Below, in pieces: positions 35,861-41,132 of a stretch of 41,132 bases of DNA; position 1 is the first letter of the stretch; the number at the start of each line of letters is the position of its first letter. The stretch covers positions 1 through 41,132 of the forward strand of contig CAIXKI010000122.1 in NCBI GenBank assembly GCA_903920005.1, in the 5' to 3' direction. Source of the stretch: an uncultured delta proteobacterium (GTDB lineage Bacteria > Bdellovibrionota_C > UBA2361 > OMII01). Made by a program: the position numbers and the translations under genes. The notes below the pieces were generated by a model. It saw nothing but the letters and a program-made list of their open reading frames with translations. It did not search any database and was not told where the DNA came from.

Positions 35861-36640
35861 GTGGCACCGAAAGATACATCTTCTCAGTCTTCCCCTCTCC
35901 TCGCCGACATATGGCAAAAGATACCTCCCAAGGACAAGGTAAAACTTATCGCCGAAGCCCAATCGACCGGAATCTCAACCTGCCTAGTCCTCTTTTCGTG
36001 CGCCGCGGCGATAGCCGTTGGCCTCAAGATGCCCTGGGCGTTCTGGGGCACCTGCTTTGTCTTACCGTTTGCGTTTCAACTCTCCTCCGCACGAGCATGG
36101 CGTACCGTCAAAGCGCGCGTCGTTGTCGAGCACACGGCCGCTCGCAGCACTGCGTGCTGGTTCGCAAAACAAGCTCAAGGCCAAGATCTGAATCCTTCCT
36201 TGGTGTTTAAGGGGAAATTAGAAAGAATCATCGACGAAAATGTCAGGAAGGACTCCGAGACTTGGCTCGATCGTTTTGAAGATACCCAACCCATCGCGGT
36301 ATGGATAACGCTCTTTCCTGACTCCTTCGTGATGTTTAGCGAAACCCCTCGGGGGGCGCGCAAAGAATTCGCTTGCTCCCTGTACGAGGAGCTTGCGGTA
36401 TCCTCTGAAGGATTTGAGGATGAGCCGGGAGCTCCTCGCAAGGTATTACTCTCCCTTACTCGGGGCGAAACGGTCTCTAATTGGTCGCTGACGAGCGATG
36501 ACGGGGCGAGCATAGTGGTCTGCGAACGCAAACTTCAGAGTTCCATCGACAAACGCAATTTCCTACTCCAGCAGCAAGAATCCGCGCAACGGTTGGCGGC
36601 AGCAAAACTTGCGGAATCAAGGCAACAGTTAGGAGCCTAG
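35861..36640 (+). CDS. Hypothetical membrane protein (259 residues)
   Basis: Unknown function. Two adjacent hydrophobic segments (about residues 38-56 and 60-75) follow a charged cytoplasmic start. The remaining 180 residues are soluble and mixed, including WITLFPDSFVMFSETPRGARKEFACSLYEEL, then a C-terminal coiled-coil-like, Gln/Ala-rich helix. The start is a GTG at 35861 with no clear ribosome site. It is divergent from comM and 128 nt before the AMIN-domain gene. Confidence 0.6.
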   Translation: MAPKDTSSQSSPLLADIWQKIPPKDKVKLIAEAQSTGISTCLVLFSCAAAIAVGLKMPWAFWGTCFVLPFAFQLSSARAWRTVKARVVVEHTAARSTACWFAKQAQGQDLNPSLVFKGKLERIIDENVRKDSETWLDRFEDTQPIAVWITLFPDSFVMFSETPRGARKEFACSLYEELAVSSEGFEDEPGAPRKVLLSLTRGETVSNWSLTSDDGASIVVCERKLQSSIDKRNFLLQQQESAQRLAAAKLAESRQQLGA

Positions 36641-36768
36641 CGCTCTAAAATATCCCTCTCTGCCCCCCCTTTGAGCCCTCTGCTGGGCGCAATCGTAACT
36701 TGCGATATCCAGCTTTGCGGTGGATGATTCAGGGTATCGCCTGAGGGTTTGATTTTTCTTGAGACCAT

Positions 36769-38142
36769 ATGAAGCTATCGACTATCTCCACTGTTACCCG
36801 ACACTCACTCCTCGGCGCAGTATTCTGCGCGGTCCTCGTGTTCGGTACAGTGCCGCACTACTCCATTCCAGCACACGCCCAATCAAACGCATCTACTATC
36901 TCATCAAAGGAAAAGGTGAGCATCATCGTGGACCGAGAGGTTGTGGAGGGTCAGTCCTTTGTGCTTGTGAAGATCATGGCACCAGAAAACGCAAAAGTTG
37001 AATCATTCGCGCTGTCAGGACCTCCGCGAATCGTAGTCGATTTTGTAGGACTAAAACTTAAAAAGAGCGAGGACCTCAGCGCTCCAAAAAACGGAGTCAT
37101 CAAACAATTCCGCCTCGGAGCTCATCCAGACAAGCTCCGTGTCGTTATAGACCTTCTCACAACTGACACACCGGCATACGAGTGGAAGGCAGGCGCCCGA
37201 CAGGCTATCCTTCGAATCGCGGAATCCGGAAAAGCCGCTCCCGCAGCGGCTCCAGCGGCAGCGCCTACGCCCCCAGCGGCAACCAAGGGTCCTACGATAT
37301 CCCCAACGCAAACTCCCCTACCGACCGCCCAGGCAACGCCCACCAGGGTACCCCCCCCATCAACTCCAACATCTTTACCGACGACCAAACCAACCTCCGT
37401 TCCAACGGCCCCCGCACCAACGGAAGCGAACAAAGCTATAACCAAGCCGAAGCTCCCGGAGGTCGAAGACGAAACAGGTGGAACTCTGCTCAGTGATCAA
37501 GCTGACGAGAAGGAGATTGAAGCAGCTCTCGAAAAAGAGGTTGCGGCTGCATCTCAAGCGATCGCAAGCGGTAGTCCCCTTCCCGACGAGGAGCTCCCGG
37601 AAGATGAACCAACAGACGATACGGAAGCAGAGACTCCTGAGGAGGAGGTCGCGGCAACTGACGAGGACTCTCCTATACCGACCAAACAAGGAGCTCCAGC
37701 GCTGGGTGCGGTAGCGGCAGGAACCGCGGCTAACGCCCCCTCCGCCCCAAAGGTGGAGGGCTCCAAGCCACCGCTTGCACAGGCTCTCAAGCCTAATGTA
37801 GTACCTCCAACACCCATGACCTCATTCACGGTTGAGAAGGCGAATTTTGAGTACCTCGAGCCCGGCCATCACCAGGCATTCAAGGTTCTCTTCAATCAGC
37901 CGGGGGCTCAAGCTCAGGTAAGCAAGGTAGACTCAACCACATACAAGATCGCGGTATCGAGCTGCGGGGTAGGCTCCCTAGGATTAGCTCTACCACAGTA
38001 TCCGCCGTCTGATTACGCCGGCTTAGGAATGGTAGGCCTCAAAACTGATGGGGATCGACTTGAGATAACGGTGAGCGTGCAACCCGGTACAACGGTTATA
38101 ACTCTCATGCGCGACAAAGAGATGTGGATTAAGAAACAGTAG
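36769..38142 (+). CDS. Secreted AMIN-domain protein with a long Pro/Thr-rich and acidic linker
   Basis: A 457-residue protein with a signal peptide (about residues 1-38, cleavage after AHAQ). Residues about 48-150 form an AMIN domain, with PPRIVVDFVGLKL and KQFRLGAHPDKLRVVIDL; these domains bind peptidoglycan in AmiC-type amidases and PilQ secretins. Residues about 155-225 are Pro/Thr/Ala-rich, about 226-310 are acidic, and about 350-457 form a second beta-rich domain ending at ITLMRDKEMWIKKQ. There is no amidase or secretin domain. It probably sits in the periplasm on the wall. Its stop lies inside a palindrome shared with the convergent spoVR gene. Confidence 0.78.
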   Translation: MKLSTISTVTRHSLLGAVFCAVLVFGTVPHYSIPAHAQSNASTISSKEKVSIIVDREVVEGQSFVLVKIMAPENAKVESFALSGPPRIVVDFVGLKLKKSEDLSAPKNGVIKQFRLGAHPDKLRVVIDLLTTDTPAYEWKAGARQAILRIAESGKAAPAAAPAAAPTPPAATKGPTISPTQTPLPTAQATPTRVPPPSTPTSLPTTKPTSVPTAPAPTEANKAITKPKLPEVEDETGGTLLSDQADEKEIEAALEKEVAAASQAIASGSPLPDEELPEDEPTDDTEAETPEEEVAATDEDSPIPTKQGAPALGAVAAGTAANAPSAPKVEGSKPPLAQALKPNVVPPTPMTSFTVEKANFEYLEPGHHQAFKVLFNQPGAQAQVSKVDSTTYKIAVSSCGVGSLGLALPQYPPSDYAGLGMVGLKTDGDRLEITVSVQPGTTVITLMRDKEMWIKKQ

Positions 38143-38154
38143 CCCTCGGGCTAC
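38139..38154. terminator. Palindrome at the convergent AMIN/spoVR junction
   Basis: GTAGCCC-TC-GGGCTAC is a perfect 7-bp inverted repeat covering the AMIN gene's TAG stop and ending 3 nt before the spoVR stop. It could serve both transcripts. There is no clear T-run, so its strength as a terminator is uncertain. Confidence 0.4.
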
Positions 38155-38157
38155 GCG

Positions 38158-39615
38158 CTACAACCGCTCAATCTTTAGGGCCTCTCCCACTATCTTGAGC
38201 AGGGAGTCCTTCCCGTTGATACTCGTCTCGAGGACAACTTCCCGCTCCCACAATTTTGCCACATGCTTAAGGGTGTGTTCCGCGTACTCAAGCTGCAGAT
38301 CGCGACCATCGTGGTAGTGCTTTAAGTAAAGGGTACGGTTCTTTCCGAAGTCCGCATCATCAACCTTGATGACTGGGATCGAACCAGTCCCCACATTTTT
38401 GATCAGGTTTTCGCGAACTTCCTTCCAACTCTCCTCTGTAGAAACCTTCGTGACAACACGATCTTTGCCGCGACGCTCATGCTGAAAGAGATTTAGATCT
38501 TCCATCACTTCTCGCGTGAGGAATCGTCTAAGGAACGATTGGTCACGATCCGCCTCTCGAACCTCGAAGATCTTCTTGCGACCGGGAGTATCATTCTCGT
38601 CCGCGATCCCCTGAGACGTCTTCGGCTTATCCTCAGACCACTCGTGCCCCGTGTCGCCCATATTCCACCGCCGCTCAATGTCGTGCCAAAGAACGAAACC
38701 GAGGTGATATGGGTTAAGGCCGCCCGGATGGGGTCGTAATACCTGATTGTGACGCACAAGGAACTCAAGATGCATTCCCTGCGGGAGCTGCAATTCGTTT
38801 AAAATCTTGTGGTGCCAATAACTCGCCCACCCCTCGTTCATGATCTTCGTATCCATCTGTGGCAGGAAGTACTGAGTCTGATGATCTACGATCCCAATGA
38901 CGTCCCGCTTCCACTCCGGAAGGTACGGGTTATACTTAGCGATGAACTGTAATATATTCTCATCTGGCTCAGCCGGAATCTTTGAGAGATTCGGAGCTTC
39001 GTATTCCTGCTTCGGATGGATCTCTCTCCACGGATCGACAGCCGGTTGCGCTCGCTCCCACGCTCGTCCCACTTGTTCATCTTGCGAGAGTCTTTGAATC
39101 GCGAGATTGCGCGAGCGTTGATAGCAGATGGCGTGCGCGTCATCGATAGCGCCCTCAACGAGTTCAACGCCGATAGAAGGATCCTCCATGTAGCTGCTAA
39201 TACGATTCGCGTGACTCTTAAACCTCGGCAGAACGTGACGCGCGGCCGTGCCCGATGTAAAGGTGAAGTTGTTCGCGAAAAAGTCGTTATGGCCGTAGAC
39301 ATGCGCGATGGTAAGAACCTGCAAGAGCAGGGTGTTGTCCTTCATGAGGTACGCGAGACAGGGATTCGAGTTAATAACCATCTCGTAGGGCAATCCCGAG
39401 ACACCATACTCGTACATCGTCTTTTGACGCTCAAAAGACTTTCCGTATGACCAATGCGGGTAGTGGGAGGGCATGCCGGTATAGGCCATGTAGCCCAACA
39501 TCTCATTATGATCGCAGATCTCAAATTCCTGCGGATAACAATTTAAACCGTATCGCTCAACTAACTCGCGAATTCGATCGTCCCATTTTGAAAGTTCGTC
39601 AACGTTGAATGACAT
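38158..39615 (-). CDS. spoVR: SpoVR family protein
   Basis: A 485-residue SpoVR-family protein (E. coli YcgB type). The N-terminal blocks CDHNEMLGYMAYTGMPSHYPHWSYGK and YGVSGLPYEMVINSNPCLAYLM, and the YGHNDFFANN and NEGWASYWHH motifs, are diagnostic. The biochemical role is unclear; SpoVR proteins act with the PrkA kinase and the DUF444 protein in stationary phase, stress and, in Bacillus, spore cortex formation. The ATG at 39615 follows AGGAGG merged with the stop codon of the upstream DUF444 gene (TAGGAGG). Last gene of a three-gene operon. Confidence 0.95.
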   Translation of the reverse strand: MSFNVDELSKWDDRIRELVERYGLNCYPQEFEICDHNEMLGYMAYTGMPSHYPHWSYGKSFERQKTMYEYGVSGLPYEMVINSNPCLAYLMKDNTLLLQVLTIAHVYGHNDFFANNFTFTSGTAARHVLPRFKSHANRISSYMEDPSIGVELVEGAIDDAHAICYQRSRNLAIQRLSQDEQVGRAWERAQPAVDPWREIHPKQEYEAPNLSKIPAEPDENILQFIAKYNPYLPEWKRDVIGIVDHQTQYFLPQMDTKIMNEGWASYWHHKILNELQLPQGMHLEFLVRHNQVLRPHPGGLNPYHLGFVLWHDIERRWNMGDTGHEWSEDKPKTSQGIADENDTPGRKKIFEVREADRDQSFLRRFLTREVMEDLNLFQHERRGKDRVVTKVSTEESWKEVRENLIKNVGTGSIPVIKVDDADFGKNRTLYLKHYHDGRDLQLEYAEHTLKHVAKLWEREVVLETSINGKDSLLKIVGEALKIERL

Positions 39616-39621
39616 ATCCTC

Positions 39622-40857
39622 CTATGGCGCGGCTGATGCCGCCCCTTCGCTTCCACCAAAGACCTTCCCATGCGCCGAAACACTGCTCGCTTTATCCTTG
39701 AGAAGGAAACTCCTAAACCCTTCCCACAGGTCTTCTTTTTTCTCGATCGTAATCATGTGAAAGTTCGGAGCCTTAATCTGCCCGAATACCTCCAACATGC
39801 TTCCGCTGTAATAGGCGCTCCCCGATGGTTTAATCTCTCCATATCCGAAGAGGTTGCACACGCTACAGAGCTCCTCCGCCGCTTGAAGCGCACGCTCGTT
39901 GTCCGAATAGAAATTGTCCCCATCAGAGCAATGAAACGCGTAAACGTTCCAGAGAGAGGGATGATATCTATCCTCGATAATATCGAGCGCTTTCCGATAT
40001 CCTGACGATATATATGTTCCGCCGGACTCCACTTTATGAAAGAAATCCTCCTCGGTTACCTCTTTGGCCTCGGTGTGATGAGCGATGAAAACTACCTCGA
40101 CATTCGCGTATTTCTGGCGAACGAACTGATACAGTAAAAAGTAAAAGCTCCTCGCGAGATACTTCTTCACGGTACCCATCGAGCCAGACGTATCCATGAT
40201 ACAGAAGATGACGGCGTTCGAAGCCTCCTTTGTCGTCGGAGCGATGTGGAAATAGCGCATGTCATCTTCGTGGAAGGGAAACCTAGGATCCTCTCCATCA
40301 GGTCCCTTTTCGCGCGAACGTCGAACGGACATCCACCGACGGGCCCTATTACGTGCGGTCGCCCGCTTATCAAGTCGCGGCCGGATACCGGCTCGACGGT
40401 GCCCTTTTCGCTTTCTCGCTTGCTCAGATACAACCTCTTTAATCGCCTTCTTCTCAAGCTCAGGCAACTCAAGGTCATCGAACATTATAGCGATGAGCTC
40501 CTCAAGGGTGATATCGGTCTCGAACGCATCAACGCCAGGCTGATTACCGCCTTTACCACCCTGGCCCTGCCCCTCTTCGCCGCCCTGCTGAACAACGTCT
40601 CCAGGCTTTTGCTGACCGTCACCTTGAGAAACTCCCGGGGAGTTCTCTCCATAGACGAATCGGTACTCTTTGACGGAGCGGATCGGCACCTTGATAATCT
40701 TACCGCGGTCCCTGCCGATGATTGACTCCTCGGCGAGGATATCCCCGATATTATCGCGGATTGAATCTTTAATCTTCTGACGATGTCTCGTCCTGTCGCG
40801 CGCGCTCCTATCGGAGCGCTGCGACGTCGGTGTGTAGGGGCGAAAGACAGTGGACAT
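39622..40857 (-). CDS. DUF444 (YeaH/YhbH) family protein
   Basis: A 411-residue member of the YeaH/YhbH family, always found with PrkA. The C-terminal half is von Willebrand A-like with an apparent MIDAS start FCIMDTSGSMG (about residues 217-227) and CSDGDN further on. The N-terminal part is basic (ARDRTRHRQKIKDSIRDNI), with a Gly/Gln-rich linker (about residues 75-105) and an Arg-rich stretch (KRKGHRRAGIRPRLDKR). GGTGAGG precedes the ATG at 40857. It is 26 nt after the prkA stop codon. Confidence 0.93.
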   Translation of the reverse strand: MSTVFRPYTPTSQRSDRSARDRTRHRQKIKDSIRDNIGDILAEESIIGRDRGKIIKVPIRSVKEYRFVYGENSPGVSQGDGQQKPGDVVQQGGEEGQGQGGKGGNQPGVDAFETDITLEELIAIMFDDLELPELEKKAIKEVVSEQARKRKGHRRAGIRPRLDKRATARNRARRWMSVRRSREKGPDGEDPRFPFHEDDMRYFHIAPTTKEASNAVIFCIMDTSGSMGTVKKYLARSFYFLLYQFVRQKYANVEVVFIAHHTEAKEVTEEDFFHKVESGGTYISSGYRKALDIIEDRYHPSLWNVYAFHCSDGDNFYSDNERALQAAEELCSVCNLFGYGEIKPSGSAYYSGSMLEVFGQIKAPNFHMITIEKKEDLWEGFRSFLLKDKASSVSAHGKVFGGSEGAASAAP

Positions 40858-40883
40858 TACACCTCACCCTATTTGGTTACGGA

Positions 40884-41132
40884 CTAGTCCTTCCAAAGAT
40901 TATTGGCCGCATACTTCAAAATGACGTCCACGCAACTTGCTGGATAGCCATTTCGAATGAGCTGCTCAACCATCTTGTTGTACTTTTTGTGCTGGTCATC
41001 ATCGCGAGTACGGGCCTTAGTGATGATTCGAGAAACATCTCGAACGCTCGCCATAAGCTTCTTTTCGATAGCCTCTTTAAGCGGCTCGTAACTCTCGTAG
41101 GTGACCTTCTCGCCTCGGCGCCCCGCGGACCA
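40884..41132 (-). CDS. prkA: PrkA-family serine protein kinase, C-terminal fragment
   Basis: Only the last 82 residues are in the window; the frame is open at the edge. The fragment (YESYEPLKEAIEKKLMASV, later YAANNLWKD at the end) is consistent with the C-terminal helical end of PrkA, an AAA+ protein with a kinase-like domain. Identification relies mostly on its place directly before DUF444 and spoVR, the classic prkA-yeaH-ycgB order. Confidence 0.75.
   Translation of the reverse strand, partial: WSAGRRGEKVTYESYEPLKEAIEKKLMASVRDVSRIITKARTRDDDQHKKYNKMVEQLIRNGYPASCVDVILKYAANNLWKD

Overview
The window looks like the chromosome of a Gram-negative, moderate-GC bacterium from the Deltaproteobacteria/Bdellovibrionota/SAR324 range of lineages. 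This placement is inferred from gene content, not from a search. Support comes from the proteobacterial-type RpoB and RpoC, a stray PilP-like type IV pilus domain, the PrkA-DUF444-SpoVR operon, and a tRNA-Trp upstream of secE-nusG-rplKAJL-rpoBC. Some tRNA genes encode CCA and others do not. No phage, insertion sequence or CRISPR array was found.

Region 1 (1-16,450, mostly minus strand) is core gene expression. In the direction of transcription it runs tRNA-Thr(GGU), tRNA-Tyr, tRNA-Trp, a divergent RelA/SpoT-fold protein, sufB-sufC-sufD, secE, nusG, rplK, rplA, rplJ, rplL, rpoB and rpoC (cut by the window start). The suf operon lies between the tRNA cluster and secE and has a good IscR-type operator in its promoter. 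The ribosomal-protein spacing is rearranged: rplK and rplA are separated by 176 nt holding a promoter-like sequence, while rplA and rplJ are only 12 nt apart. A perfect hairpin carries the rpoB stop codon in its loop.

Region 2 (16,500-25,000) holds a plus-strand tRNA-Thr(UGU) and two small envelope/stress genes (SYLF protein, GlsB/YeaQ protein). These meet a minus-strand run head-on: a transglutaminase-like protein, mannose-6-phosphate isomerase, a eukaryotic-type UDP-sugar pyrophosphorylase, a PF07399-type antiporter and a DUF2520 Rossmann protein.

Region 3 (25,000-31,900) has a lone VirD4/TraG-like ATPase with no conjugation genes nearby, a saccharopine-dehydrogenase-like enzyme overlapping tail to tail with ornithine aminotransferase, asnS and a divergent tRNA-Pro.

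Region 4 (31,900-41,132) has a PilP-like protein, a candidate structured RNA with its own promoter, two orphan genes, comM, a membrane protein, a secreted AMIN-domain protein, and the stress operon prkA (partial)-DUF444-spoVR. ComM, PilP-like and AMIN proteins are loosely linked to competence or type IV pili, but no pilus operon is present.

The best leads for something undescribed are the RelA-like protein, the divergent transglutaminase-like/ATPase pair at 23.4-27.4 kb, and the structured RNA at 32.55 kb. I did not find a clear complete novel system.
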